A stretch of DNA of 64,000 nt from Thalassobacillus cyri (GTDB taxonomy: Bacteria > Bacillota > Bacilli > Bacillales > Halobacillaceae). Shown one piece after another: positions 43,314 through 52,140 of this stretch (its first letter is position 1; every line of letters starts with the position of its first letter). The stretch spans positions 124,001 through 188,000 of the forward strand of contig NZ_FNQR01000003.1 of the NCBI RefSeq assembly GCF_900107755.1, read 5' to 3'. The position numbers were made by a program, and so were the translations under genes. Under the pieces are notes generated by a model. It was not told where the DNA came from. It made no database searches and was given only the letters and a program-made list of their open reading frames with translations.

Positions 43314-44039
43314 TTATAATACTTTACTCAAGAATTCCTGTGTTCTCGGATTCTGTGGATTACCGAACAGATTCTCTGGGACATCTTCTTCCATGATGAC
43401 GCCCTCATCCATGAACAGGACTCGGTCCCCTACTTCACGGGCAAAGCCCATTTCATGGGTGACAACGACCATTGTCATGCCTTCTTTGGCAAGGTCTTTC
43501 ATGACCTCAAGCACGTCCCCGACAAGTTCCGGATCGAGCGCTGATGTCGGCTCATCAAACAACATGATTCTTGGCTCCATCGCAAGTGAACGAGCAATGG
43601 CGACACGCTGCTTTTGCCCGCCGGACAAACTTTCCGGGTAGACATCCGCTTTATCGCTTAGTCCAACTTTTTCCAATAATGGCAAAGCTGCTTCTTCTGC
43701 ATCTTTTTTCTTTATTCCCTTTACTTTGATCGGACCCAGGGTAATATTTTCGAGTACGGTTCTATGAGGAAACAAGTTGAAATGCTGGAACACCATTCCG
43801 ACTCGTGAGCGTACTTCATTGATATTGATCTTGGGATCGGTCAGGTTATCTCCTTCAATATAAACCTCCCCGGAGGTTACTTCTTCAAGCAAATTCAAAC
43901 AACGCAAAAATGTACTTTTTCCTGACCCTGAAGGGCCGATGACACAAACTACTTCCTGCTCTTTGATTTCAGCATCTATTCCTTTCAATACCTCAACGGA
44001 ACCGAATGATTTATGCAAATCTCTCACGCTGATCATCAT
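43314..44039 (-). CDS. Amino-acid ABC transporter ATP-binding protein (GlnQ/EhuA type)
   Basis: A 241-residue ABC ATPase of the polar amino-acid uptake family: Walker [11 protein letters not shown]-loop [18 protein letters not shown], signature [15 protein letters not shown], Walker [16 protein letters not shown] and the H-loop VVVTHEM. It energises the importer formed with the permease (overlap of four bases) and the binding protein. By sequence it cannot be told whether the substrate is glutamine-like or, as for EhuABCD, ectoine. Confidence 0.95.
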   Translation of the reverse strand: MMISVRDLHKSFGSVEVLKGIDAEIKEQEVVCVIGPSGSGKSTFLRCLNLLEEVTSGEVYIEGDNLTDPKININEVRSRVGMVFQHFNLFPHRTVLENITLGPIKVKGIKKKDAEEAALPLLEKVGLSDKADVYPESLSGGQKQRVAIARSLAMEPRIMLFDEPTSALDPELVGDVLEVMKDLAKEGMTMVVVTHEMGFAREVGDRVLFMDEGVIMEEDVPENLFGNPQNPRTQEFLSKVL

Positions 44040-44692
44040 ACGTCAAGTCTCCTTTCCACTCTTCTCAAGTAAACGGCTGTCGGTACTGTAATGACGAGAT
44101 ACATGATACAAACCATCGTCAATGCCTCAAACGCAGCAAAGGTAGCACCATAATATTGCTGCCCCATGTAAAGTAATTCTCCAACAGCGATAACAGAGAA
44201 AAGAGAGGTGTCTTTCAGGCTGATGACAAACTGGTTACCGAGCGGTGGAATCATTCGTCTGAATGCCTGCGGCCAGATGATATACCTCATCGTCTGGTTG
44301 CGTGTAAGACCGATCGAACGGCCTGCTTCATCTTGGCCTTTATCGATCGAGTAAACGGCTCCGCGGACGATTTCAGCAATATAAGCCCCTGCGTTGATCG
44401 CAATCGCTATGATAGACGCAGTGATTTTATCGATATTGACTCCCATCAAATCAGATAGACCAAAATAAATGAATAAGATTTGGGCAAGAATCGGTGTACC
44501 ACGGACAACCTCTACATACACCGTGGCAAGACCGTAAATGAGTTTATTTTTGGAAAGACGGGCAAAGCCGAAGATAGCCCCGAGGATAAAACCGAAGATC
44601 AACCCGACACCAGTAATCAATAACGTCCATACCAGTCCTTCAAACAGCATGGGCATGACTCGGTAATAATGGGATTCTGTTATAAAGTCCAT
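44036..44692 (-). CDS. Amino-acid ABC transporter permease
   Basis: A 218-residue HisM/GlnP-type permease with five membrane segments and the EAA loop ([54 protein letters not shown]). There is one permease gene, so a homodimer is expected, unlike EhuCD which has two. It follows the binding-protein gene with a hairpin between. Confidence 0.93.
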   Translation of the reverse strand: MDFITESHYYRVMPMLFEGLVWTLLITGVGLIFGFILGAIFGFARLSKNKLIYGLATVYVEVVRGTPILAQILFIYFGLSDLMGVNIDKITASIIAIAINAGAYIAEIVRGAVYSIDKGQDEAGRSIGLTRNQTMRYIIWPQAFRRMIPPLGNQFVISLKDTSLFSVIAVGELLYMGQQYYGATFAAFEALTMVCIMYLVITVPTAVYLRRVERRLDV

Positions 44693-44751
44693 ATGTGTTT
44701 TCGCTCCTTATTCTACGAATTGTGCGATAAATGAAGTGGATTTTTTCAATA

Positions 44752-44790
44752 TAAAAGCGTAACAAGCTAATCACTTGCTACGCTTTTACC
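44752..44790 (-). terminator. Internal attenuating hairpin in the ABC operon
   Basis: AAAAGCGTAGCAAG ... CTTGTTACGCTTTT on the minus strand, between binding protein and permease genes. The T-tract is short, so read-through is likely. Confidence 0.7.
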
Positions 44791-44826
44791 GATCAGCTAT
44801 ACCTCTTCTCTTGGTGTCATTAAACG

Positions 44827-45606
44827 TTATTCAGATGATTCTGTACCGTATTTACGCTCACCGAACCATTTTTCATAAATGTCATCATACGTACCGTTTT
44901 CTTTTAAAGTTTCCAGTGCCTTGTTTACATCTTCAACCAGGTCGGAATCTTTCGGGAATGCGATACCATACTTCTCCCCTTGAAGAATATCCCCGACTGT
45001 TTTCAATTTAGCAGAATCATTGGATACATAATACTGGACGTTTGGCACGTCATACATAACCGCATCAAGTCGACCGGACTCCAAGTCCATATATGCTTCA
45101 ACGATACCCGGGAATGTTACCAGCTCGGCATCTGGATGGTTTTCTTTAATGTAAGCTTCACTAGTAGTACCAGAACGTGTCCCTACTTTTTTGCCAGCAA
45201 GGTCATCTTCTGATTTGATTTCATTATTATCTTTATTAACAGCGATCATCAGACCAGCATCATAATATGGATCAGAAAAATCAATAGTTTCTTTACGTTC
45301 TTCTGTAATCGTCATCCCTGCAATCCCGATATCGAAACGACCGGACTGCATGCCACTTACAACACCATCAAATTTCATCGACTCGATGTTGACCTTGAAA
45401 CCTGCTTCATCAGCAACTGCTTTGATCAAATCGATATCGAAACCTTCCATCTCACCTGTGTCTTCGTTCAAGAATTCGAATGGAACGAAGTTGTTATCTG
45501 TAGCAACCGTGTACTCTTCTGCTGCATCACCGGAATTACAGCCAGCTAACAGAAGAGCTGATAGTGCAATTACAAGAATAAATAAGTACCCTTTTCTTTT
45601 TACCAT
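44827..45606 (-). CDS. Amino-acid ABC transporter binding lipoprotein
   Basis: A 259-residue family-3 solute-binding lipoprotein. The lipobox is LLLAGCNSG; the fold motifs are YTVATDNNFVPFEFLNEDTGEMEGFDIDLIKAVADEAG, GRFDIGIAGMTITEERKETIDFSDPYYDAGL and GKKVGTRSGTTSEAY. It resembles GlnH. It is the first gene of the operon, followed by an internal hairpin that should favour its expression. It lies right next to the ectoine-degradation operon, so uptake of ectoine or of a product is possible. Confidence 0.93.
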   Translation of the reverse strand: MVKRKGYLFILVIALSALLLAGCNSGDAAEEYTVATDNNFVPFEFLNEDTGEMEGFDIDLIKAVADEAGFKVNIESMKFDGVVSGMQSGRFDIGIAGMTITEERKETIDFSDPYYDAGLMIAVNKDNNEIKSEDDLAGKKVGTRSGTTSEAYIKENHPDAELVTFPGIVEAYMDLESGRLDAVMYDVPNVQYYVSNDSAKLKTVGDILQGEKYGIAFPKDSDLVEDVNKALETLKENGTYDDIYEKWFGERKYGTESSE

Positions 45607-45663
45607 GTTTCTTCCCCCTTTTTATGTGCGTAATTAATTATCTCAAAATTCGTTATTAATTAA

Positions 45664-45678
45664 AATTTTCTGAATTAT
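45664..45678. promoter_or_regulatory. CodY-box-like site upstream of the ABC operon
   Basis: AATTTTCTGAATTAT matches 12 of 15 positions of the CodY box AATTTTCWGAAAATT and lies about 60 bases upstream of the binding-protein start. Partial match; regulation by CodY is inference. Confidence 0.4.
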
Positions 45679-45901
45679 ATGTATTTTGTCATATTTATTC
45701 ATATTCCATGATTTTTATTAGGTATTTATCGCATTGCTAATAATTACGACTAATTAATCCTATTTCCTGTTTATTACGAAACATTTACAACTTGACCTGG
45801 TGGCAATCTACTTTTCCTATAATCTTTTTTAGGAAATAACTAGGATAATTAATCCTGTTCATAGAACTAAGTACTCATACAAAAATTAAAGGAGGAGCTT
45901 T

Positions 45902-46156
45902 ATGAACTTCCTCGTCAACTTAATCGATTACTTGATTTCTTCAAAAAGAACATTCATTTACTCAACCTACAGCTTGAAAGAATACTACAGGATTGTGTCT
46001 AAACTTAAGTCGGCAACCATCAAATACCGGGTCGCTTCGAACGCTCATATGTCCTACCATACCGGAGTGACAAAAAATGACTACGGCAGTGAATATAAGT
46101 TTTATGTCAAAAAGGAAGACGAGCATAAAGCTTTGCAGGCCATTCATAGTAAATAA
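45902..46156 (+). CDS. Small hypothetical protein (84 residues)
   Basis: MNFLVNLIDYLISSKRTFIYSTYSLKEYYRIVSKLKSATIKYRVASNAHMS ... and a C-terminal TKNDYGSEYKFYVKKEDEHKALQAIHSK. AAAGGAGGAGC lies upstream, so it is translated. The fold pattern (strand-helix-strand with a final YxxYVKxxDxxKA helix) recalls small DUF2007-like proteins, but I cannot assign it. It is divergent from the ABC binding protein and convergent with the ALDH gene. Confidence 0.65.
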   Translation: MNFLVNLIDYLISSKRTFIYSTYSLKEYYRIVSKLKSATIKYRVASNAHMSYHTGVTKNDYGSEYKFYVKKEDEHKALQAIHSK

Positions 46157-46186
46157 CTGATGGTTTGTCAGGAATGAAAGAATAGA

Positions 46187-46218
46187 AAAACCACCTGGCC
46201 GTCCAGGTGGTTTCATCA
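46187..46218. terminator. Terminator of the catabolic operon
   Basis: AACCACCTGG-CCGT-CCAGGTGGTT, a 10-bp perfect stem with T-rich flanks both ways, between the small ORF and the ALDH gene. Confidence 0.88.
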
Positions 46219-47667
46219 TTATAATAGATTTTCCTGCAGTCGGAAGCAGACTACTTTCTGTTCGGTCATCGATTCAATTGCGTAACGTACACCCTCACGT
46301 CCGATTCCGGAACCTTTCGTCCCGCCGAATGGCATCGCATCGATTCGGTAGTCGCTGCTGTCGTTAATCATGATACCGCCGACGTCCAAGCCTTTAATTG
46401 CGTGAAAAGCGTTATTGATATCGGATGTAAAAATACCTGCCTGCAGGCCGTAATCCACATCATTGGAACGCTCGACTGCATCATGGAGGTTTTCCACCGG
46501 CATAATCAACACGACAGGACCGAAAATTTCTTCGTAAGCGATTTTAGCCGTTTTCGGTACATCACTTAGAACGGTTGGATAATAAAAACTTCCTTCGCGT
46601 TTTCCGCCGATGTGGAGTTTTGCTCCTTTCATTAATGCTTCATTGACCCAGCTATCGACACGCTTTGCTTCCCTTTCATTGATCATTGGCCCGACATCCG
46701 TCAGTTCATCCATTTTATCGCCGACCTTCAACTCCCCCGTACGACTGATGAAGGTATCAAGGAAGCGGGAATAACTATCTTTTTCCACGTAGATTCGCTG
46801 GACGCCGATACAATTTTGACCGACGGCAGAGAAAGCGCCGGAAACACAGGATTGAACCGCATCATTCAAGTTAGCATCGTTCAACACAATTACCGGAGAA
46901 TTGGAACCCAGCTCCATGCTCACTTTTTTAGGACCCGCTTGTTCGGATATCTTTTTCCCGGCATCCGGACCGCCGGTGAACGACAGCACCTTGACCGCTG
47001 GGTGAGTCACGAGAGTTTCACCAATTTCACGGCCAGATCCAGTTACCACGGACAAGAAACCATCCGGTAAGCCTGCATGCACGAACGCTTCTGCTAATTT
47101 AAGTGCACTTAACGGCGTTACAGAAGCCGGTTTGACGACTATCGCGTTACCCGCAGCTATCGCAGGTCCGACTTTATGCGCCACAAGGTTCAATGGATCA
47201 TTGAATGGGGTGATTGCACCAACGACCCCAACCGGAAAACGGTAATGATAACCGACACGGTTTTCGCTGCCTTCATTCTGATCAAAGTTGATGGTTTCTC
47301 CATTGATCCGGCGTGCTTCTTCCGCACTAATCTGTATGGTTTGGATCGCCCGCTTCACTTCCCCGCGTGCTTCATTGATTGTCTTACTGCCTTCCGAAGC
47401 CAATGTCCTGGCAAAATCCTCAGCATTTTCTTTCATATAAGCTGCTGCTTCAGATAAAACACGGATCCGTTCATGCGTCGGCCAGACTACCGTTTTCGTA
47501 TAAGCCTCTTCCGCTTTTTCGATGGCTGCGAGCATATCTTTACTGCTTGCTGATGGTACGGAAGCGATTGGACGGTCATTCTGGGGATCGACTACATCAA
47601 ATGTTTGATTAGAATGGACCCATTCCCCTCCGATCAACATCTTCACTGCTTTCACTTTGGTATGCAT
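46219..47667 (-). CDS. Aldehyde dehydrogenase, probably aspartate-semialdehyde oxidising (DoeC-like)
   Basis: A 482-residue NAD(P)-dependent aldehyde dehydrogenase. The catalytic Cys is in AVGQNCIGVQRI, the Glu in SMELGSNSP, and ITPFNDPLNLVAHKVGPAIAAGN is the cofactor/active-site region. The last gene of the six-gene operon. In known ectoine pathways DoeC/Ssd oxidises aspartate semialdehyde to aspartate, and this gene is well placed for that; the substrate is inferred from context. Start at ATG 47667 after AAGGTGGTG; it begins 16 bases past the homoserine dehydrogenase stop. Confidence 0.85.
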   Translation of the reverse strand: MHTKVKAVKMLIGGEWVHSNQTFDVVDPQNDRPIASVPSASSKDMLAAIEKAEEAYTKTVVWPTHERIRVLSEAAAYMKENAEDFARTLASEGSKTINEARGEVKRAIQTIQISAEEARRINGETINFDQNEGSENRVGYHYRFPVGVVGAITPFNDPLNLVAHKVGPAIAAGNAIVVKPASVTPLSALKLAEAFVHAGLPDGFLSVVTGSGREIGETLVTHPAVKVLSFTGGPDAGKKISEQAGPKKVSMELGSNSPVIVLNDANLNDAVQSCVSGAFSAVGQNCIGVQRIYVEKDSYSRFLDTFISRTGELKVGDKMDELTDVGPMINEREAKRVDSWVNEALMKGAKLHIGGKREGSFYYPTVLSDVPKTAKIAYEEIFGPVVLIMPVENLHDAVERSNDVDYGLQAGIFTSDINNAFHAIKGLDVGGIMINDSSDYRIDAMPFGGTKGSGIGREGVRYAIESMTEQKVVCFRLQENLL

Positions 47668-47683
47668 GAAAACACCACCTTCC

Positions 47684-48733
47684 TTAAATTTTTTCCATCG
47701 TCTTTTGGCGCTGATAGTCAATCAAATCGATCAATAAGGAGAAACCCGTTTCCTTAAGCCCGGCACCTGCTCCCGTCAGCATGATCGGTCCTGCCAGATC
47801 GCATTCATACAAAATCGCGTTGGTTGCGCCTGTGACTCCTGCAAGTGGGTCATCAGTGTCCAATAGCTGCGGCTCTACGGAAGCTGTGACGGTGCCATTC
47901 TCTTTTTTCACCTGTGCTAACAAGCGCCACTTTTTATTTTGCTCAAGGGCGTCATTGACCATTTCAAGTGTCATATCACTGATACCCTTGCAAGGAATAT
48001 CTTTTGATGAAATTGGTGTACCCATCAGGTATCCGGATAGGATGGCTGCTTTATAACGAGCATCATATCCTTCGACATCATTCGTCGGATCCGCTTCGGC
48101 ATAGCCTAATTCCTTCGCTTTTTGTAAAGCAGTTTCATAGGAATTTCCTTTTTCCATTTCTGTCAAAATATAATTAGTCGTACCGTTCAAAATCCCTTTG
48201 ATTTCCTTAATTTCATTGCCAGCCAGGGTAGCGACAGGCATCCTTAACGCCGGAGTTCCGCTCATTACTGTGCCTTCAAACCCCCAATAAGCGCCATTTT
48301 TTTCTGCCAGTTTACTTAGTTCTTCGTAAGCGAGGGCTACCGGTCCTTTGTTAGTCGTGACAACACTTTTCCCTTTCTCAAAAGCGGCCCGGCAATGATC
48401 GATAGCGGGCTGCCCTGTTTCAACGTCTGTAAAGGTCACTTCGACAATCATATCTGCATTGCTCTGCTGGATGGTTGCCATACTGTCAAGCCCCTTTGTC
48501 ACACCTGGTCCGTCCGGATAATTTTCCACATTACCGGTCTCCCGTACTGCTTCCAATAACTGCTCAATATCCAACCCATCCGGCTGATAAACCGCACCTT
48601 TCATCATATCCGAGACAGCTACTACTTCCGCTTCAAGTCCATAAGAACTCTCGAGATGTACCTTGCGTTCCAGTAAAATTTCGGCAAGCGCCTGACCGAC
48701 ACCACCAAAGCCGACAAAAGCTATTTTAGTCAT
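47684..48733 (-). CDS. Homoserine dehydrogenase-like oxidoreductase
   Basis: A 349-residue protein with an N-terminal NAD(P) Rossmann motif (IAFVGFGGVGQALAEILL) and the homoserine dehydrogenase catalytic domain (GFEGTVMSGTPALRMPVATLAGNEIKEIKGILNGTTNYILTEME, ELGYAEADPTNDVEGYDARYKAAIL with the conserved catalytic Lys). There is no C-terminal ACT domain, so no feedback by threonine. It overlaps the M20 gene by eight bases. In this operon it could reduce aspartate semialdehyde to homoserine, or work on a related diamino acid; the usual biosynthetic hom-thrC-thrB setting is absent. Confidence 0.88.
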   Translation of the reverse strand: MTKIAFVGFGGVGQALAEILLERKVHLESSYGLEAEVVAVSDMMKGAVYQPDGLDIEQLLEAVRETGNVENYPDGPGVTKGLDSMATIQQSNADMIVEVTFTDVETGQPAIDHCRAAFEKGKSVVTTNKGPVALAYEELSKLAEKNGAYWGFEGTVMSGTPALRMPVATLAGNEIKEIKGILNGTTNYILTEMEKGNSYETALQKAKELGYAEADPTNDVEGYDARYKAAILSGYLMGTPISSKDIPCKGISDMTLEMVNDALEQNKKWRLLAQVKKENGTVTASVEPQLLDTDDPLAGVTGATNAILYECDLAGPIMLTGAGAGLKETGFSLLIDLIDYQRQKTMEKI

Positions 48734-49946
48734 CGACCTTCCTCCCTTCTTGAACTTGTAACAACCGGTGAATACAGTTCGTTAAAATTGCTGCACCAAT
48801 AGGAAGCGCATTTTCATCTATTTGAAAATCTCCTGTATGGAGTTTTCGTTCCGGGGCACCTTTCTGGGCACATCCCAGGAAAAACATTGCACCGGGTTTG
48901 TTATCGATCATATGGGCGAAATCTTCGCCCCCCATACCAAATGGCCCTTCATGGATTTTCATATTCGGATAAAGGTGTTTAGCAGCTGCTTTAATCTGTT
49001 CATTTACAATTTTATCGTTATCCAAAGCAGGCTCTCCTGTTTCAATATATAAATCATAGGAGCCACCAAGTGGAGGAATGACGCCAGCTATCTGTTCCAA
49101 TTCCCGGACTAACTGCGCCCGCATTGCTTTTGTGTAAGATCGCATCGTGCCAGTAATCGTCACTTCATCGGGAATGACGTTCGCCGTCTCCCCTCCGTGT
49201 ATTTCACCTACACTGATCGCACCTACGGATAATGGATCGACTTTACGACTGATCAGACTATACAAGGCCTGCAAAAAGTAGCTCGACATCCATATCGGAT
49301 CGGTAGCCAGGTGAGGATACCCGCCATGCCCGCCTGTTGCTTTGATGGTCATCCGGAAGTTATCGATATTCGCCATACTCGGTCCGTCGTTCACCTGGAT
49401 TTCTCCGGTTGGACGCCAGGGACATACATGCAATGCCAGGAAAGCCTCAATATCATCCAAAAGCCCCGACTTCAGCATCAATGGCGCCCCTGTCATTCCA
49501 GCTTCATTGGTATCTTCTTCAGCAGGCTGGAAAATGAACTTGATGGTTCCAGCCAGTTTACCTGCTTTGGACTCTTCACTCAGCAGTTTGGCAGTACCAA
49601 GCAAAATAGCGGTATGAGCATCATGGCCACAAGCGTGCATGACCCCGGGATGAACAGATTGATAGTCTAAATCATTGTGTTCATTAATAGGCAGAGCGTC
49701 CATATCTGCACGTAATCCGACCGTAGGGCCTTCTCTGCCAGTCAAGGTAGCGATAATACCGTATCCTCCGACATTGGTTTCAAAATCAAAAGCATCCATC
49801 TTTTCTAATTCCTGCCTGACGTAGGCACTCGTTTCTCTTTCCTGGAAACTAAGTTCCGGATGGCGGTGCAAATGACGCCGCCACCGGATTAAATCTGCTT
49901 TGATTCTTTCTACATTTACGGTTACTGGATCATGTTTGATCTGCAA
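48726..49946 (-). CDS. M20-family amidohydrolase, candidate N-acetyl-diaminobutyrate deacetylase
   Basis: A 406-residue M20D metallo-aminoacylase. Metal motifs: LRADMDALP, HACGHDAHTAILLG and FQPAEED; the lid domain is about 190-310. Enzymes of this group remove acyl groups from N-acyl amino acids. It follows the doeA-like gene in one operon, so it is a good candidate to deacetylate N-acetyl-L-2,4-diaminobutyrate. In Halomonas and Ruegeria that job is done by DoeB/EutE of the AstE/AspA family, so this would be a non-orthologous replacement. Function from context only. Confidence 0.85.
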   Translation of the reverse strand: MQIKHDPVTVNVERIKADLIRWRRHLHRHPELSFQERETSAYVRQELEKMDAFDFETNVGGYGIIATLTGREGPTVGLRADMDALPINEHNDLDYQSVHPGVMHACGHDAHTAILLGTAKLLSEESKAGKLAGTIKFIFQPAEEDTNEAGMTGAPLMLKSGLLDDIEAFLALHVCPWRPTGEIQVNDGPSMANIDNFRMTIKATGGHGGYPHLATDPIWMSSYFLQALYSLISRKVDPLSVGAISVGEIHGGETANVIPDEVTITGTMRSYTKAMRAQLVRELEQIAGVIPPLGGSYDLYIETGEPALDNDKIVNEQIKAAAKHLYPNMKIHEGPFGMGGEDFAHMIDNKPGAMFFLGCAQKGAPERKLHTGDFQIDENALPIGAAILTNCIHRLLQVQEGRKVDD

Positions 49947-49961
49947 CAGGATCCCTCCCTA

Positions 49962-51161
49962 TCAGCCTTTCACTGTCAAGCTCTCTGGCAGCGACTGGAA
50001 TGCTTGATTTAAATCCTCCTTCAAATCCTCGATATCTTCTATACCAGCCGAGTAGCGGATCAACCCTTCCGGAATTCCCATCGCTGCCCGCTCTTCCGGC
50101 GTACACTCCACATGACTAGTCGTTCTGGCTGGGCCGACGATTGTTTCGACTGCTCCAAGGTTAGCCGCACGATTGGAATAGTTCAGTTTTGGCAGCAAGT
50201 GACGGACAGTGTCCATGCCACCCTTGACAGAAAAGCTGAGCATGCCTCCGAACCCCTTCATTTGCGTCTTAGCAATATCATGGCCTTTATGCTCTTCCAG
50301 CCCAGGATAGAATACGTCATCGACTATATCGATAGTTTTCAAATGACGGGCAATGGCCAGTGCGTTTTCATTTTGACGGTCAATCCGCAACTTTAACGTC
50401 TTCATACCGCGAAGGAGCAAGTATGCTGCCATTGGATCGAGCGTTGCACCGTTAATTTCACGGTAATGGTACACTTTTTCGACCAGCTCTTTGCTGCCGA
50501 CTAAGGCACCACCAAGTGCATCTGCATGCCCGCCTAAGAACTTGGTTGCACTGTGGATGACAAGATCCGCACCTAGTGCTAATGGATTCTGGTTCACAGG
50601 AGTTGCGAACGTATTATCGACCACCACGATGGCTCCAACTTTTTTGGCCACTTTTGCTACTCGCTCAATGTCGGTGATTTTGACAGTCGGGTTGGTGGGT
50701 GTCTCCAAATACAGCACTTTACAGCCTTTCATTACCTCTTTTTCAATCGCTTCATGATCCCCTGTATCACACAGTTCCACCTCAATGTGCTGTTGTGGAA
50801 GAAATTCCGTAAAAATCTTGTTCGTGCCACCGTACGTATCTTTGATGGATACGATCCGGTCGCCAGGGAAAAGCAAGGTACCAAGTGTATTGCTGATGGC
50901 TGCCATCCCTGTCGAAAAGCTGGTTGCCGCTTCAGCATCTTCCAGGATTCTGATTTTCTCTTCAAAAGCCTGGACGGTCGGGTTCGTGTTACGTCCGTAG
51001 ATGTGTCCTTCTTTATTGCCTACGGCTACCTCATACCAATCATCCATATCGTCATAACCGAACGATACACTGTGCACAACTGGTACTTGTGTTGCACCAA
51101 ATGCTAATGAATCCTTTTCTCCCGCCCAAATGGCACGTGTGCCGATATTTGTTTTTTTCAT
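49962..51161 (-). CDS. Cystathionine gamma-synthase/methionine gamma-lyase-like PLP enzyme
   Basis: A 399-residue Cys/Met-metabolism PLP enzyme. The PLP lysine is in VIHSATKFLGGH; other motifs are SFSTGMAAISN, YLETPTNPT and LGAVETIVGPARTTSHVE. It is related to, but clearly distinct from, the metI product at 4555, and it has no S-box. It lies 20 bases after eutC and 15 bases before the M20 gene. A gamma-elimination or gamma-replacement reaction on a C4 amino acid (diaminobutyrate, homoserine or a hydroxylated form) would fit the operon, but no such enzyme is established for ectoine breakdown. Confidence 0.85.
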   Translation of the reverse strand: MKKTNIGTRAIWAGEKDSLAFGATQVPVVHSVSFGYDDMDDWYEVAVGNKEGHIYGRNTNPTVQAFEEKIRILEDAEAATSFSTGMAAISNTLGTLLFPGDRIVSIKDTYGGTNKIFTEFLPQQHIEVELCDTGDHEAIEKEVMKGCKVLYLETPTNPTVKITDIERVAKVAKKVGAIVVVDNTFATPVNQNPLALGADLVIHSATKFLGGHADALGGALVGSKELVEKVYHYREINGATLDPMAAYLLLRGMKTLKLRIDRQNENALAIARHLKTIDIVDDVFYPGLEEHKGHDIAKTQMKGFGGMLSFSVKGGMDTVRHLLPKLNYSNRAANLGAVETIVGPARTTSHVECTPEERAAMGIPEGLIRYSAGIEDIEDLKEDLNQAFQSLPESLTVKG

Positions 51162-51181
51162 CCTAAATTCCTCCCTTATCT

Positions 51182-52129
51182 TTATTCAGTAAGCCTGTCG
51201 TAGGCAAATCTGGCAATGGCTGTATCCTGAACACCCGTTCCAGTCAAATCACAAACAGTGATTTGGTTTTCATTTATGCGGCCTTGTTTATTGCCAGCAG
51301 TGATCTCCCCAAGTTCAATTGCTTCATCGATCACTCGCTGGTCGTTACAGGACCTCATTTCTCCGAGTCGAAGTGACTGCGCTTTGACATCACATACAAC
51401 GTAGTCCGCTCTCTCCAATACGCTGCTTTCGAGTTCCTGCTTATGCTCGGCATCCGATCCCATAGCAGTGATATGCAAACCTGGGTGGAACCATTCAGCT
51501 TGTATCAGCGGTTCTGTAGAGGGTGTCGTTGTAATCACTACATCGCTTTCCGTCACCACTTCTTCGGGGGAACTGACAATTTCTACATCAATGTCCAGGT
51601 CCTGTAACATATCCTTTTGATACTGTGCCGTTTTTTCAGGCGTACGTCCGTAAACGAGCAATTTATCAAAACCACGGACTAGCTTAAGCGCTTTGACTTG
51701 CAGACGTGCTTGAGCTCCTGTTCCGATAACCCCGACTGTTTTAATATTTTCTCGCGCCAAATGTCTGGCTGCGACTGCTCCGGCAGCTGCCGTCCGGACT
51801 TCTGTGAGATAACCGTTATCAGCAAGCACCGCTTTGGGAATCCCTGTTTCTGAATTCAACAGCAGCATCATCCCACTAGCGCTTGGCAGTCCTCGTTTAT
51901 CGTTATCGAAAAAACCAGAAGACAGCTTGACGGCAAAACTGTCATAACCTGCTACATAAGCCGATTTGATGTCAATTTCCCCATTATGTTCGGGGACATC
52001 TATCCGCATGATCGGTGGCATCTGTACCTTTTTCTGAACCAAATCATTGAATGCCTCCTCGACCACAGCGACTACCCTGTTGTCGAGACGGATGACTTTT
52101 TCGATCTCCTCCTTAGTGAAAAGCTTCAT
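51182..52129 (-). CDS. eutC: Ornithine-cyclodeaminase-family protein (EutC-like)
   Basis: A 315-residue protein of the OCD/mu-crystallin family: the substrate-side segment SAYVAGYDSFAVKLSSGFFDND, LTEVRTAAAGAVAARHLA and the NAD motif VGVIGTGAQARLQVKAL. In hydroxyectoine utilisation clusters the EutC protein is of this family and works with EutB on hydroxy-diaminobutyrate. It is 11 bases after the doeA-like gene. Other family members are alanine or ornithine enzymes, so the assignment rests on neighbours. Confidence 0.8.
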   Translation of the reverse strand: MKLFTKEEIEKVIRLDNRVVAVVEEAFNDLVQKKVQMPPIMRIDVPEHNGEIDIKSAYVAGYDSFAVKLSSGFFDNDKRGLPSASGMMLLLNSETGIPKAVLADNGYLTEVRTAAAGAVAARHLARENIKTVGVIGTGAQARLQVKALKLVRGFDKLLVYGRTPEKTAQYQKDMLQDLDIDVEIVSSPEEVVTESDVVITTTPSTEPLIQAEWFHPGLHITAMGSDAEHKQELESSVLERADYVVCDVKAQSLRLGEMRSCNDQRVIDEAIELGEITAGNKQGRINENQITVCDLTGTGVQDTAIARFAYDRLTE

Positions 52130-52140
52130 AACCAGACCCC

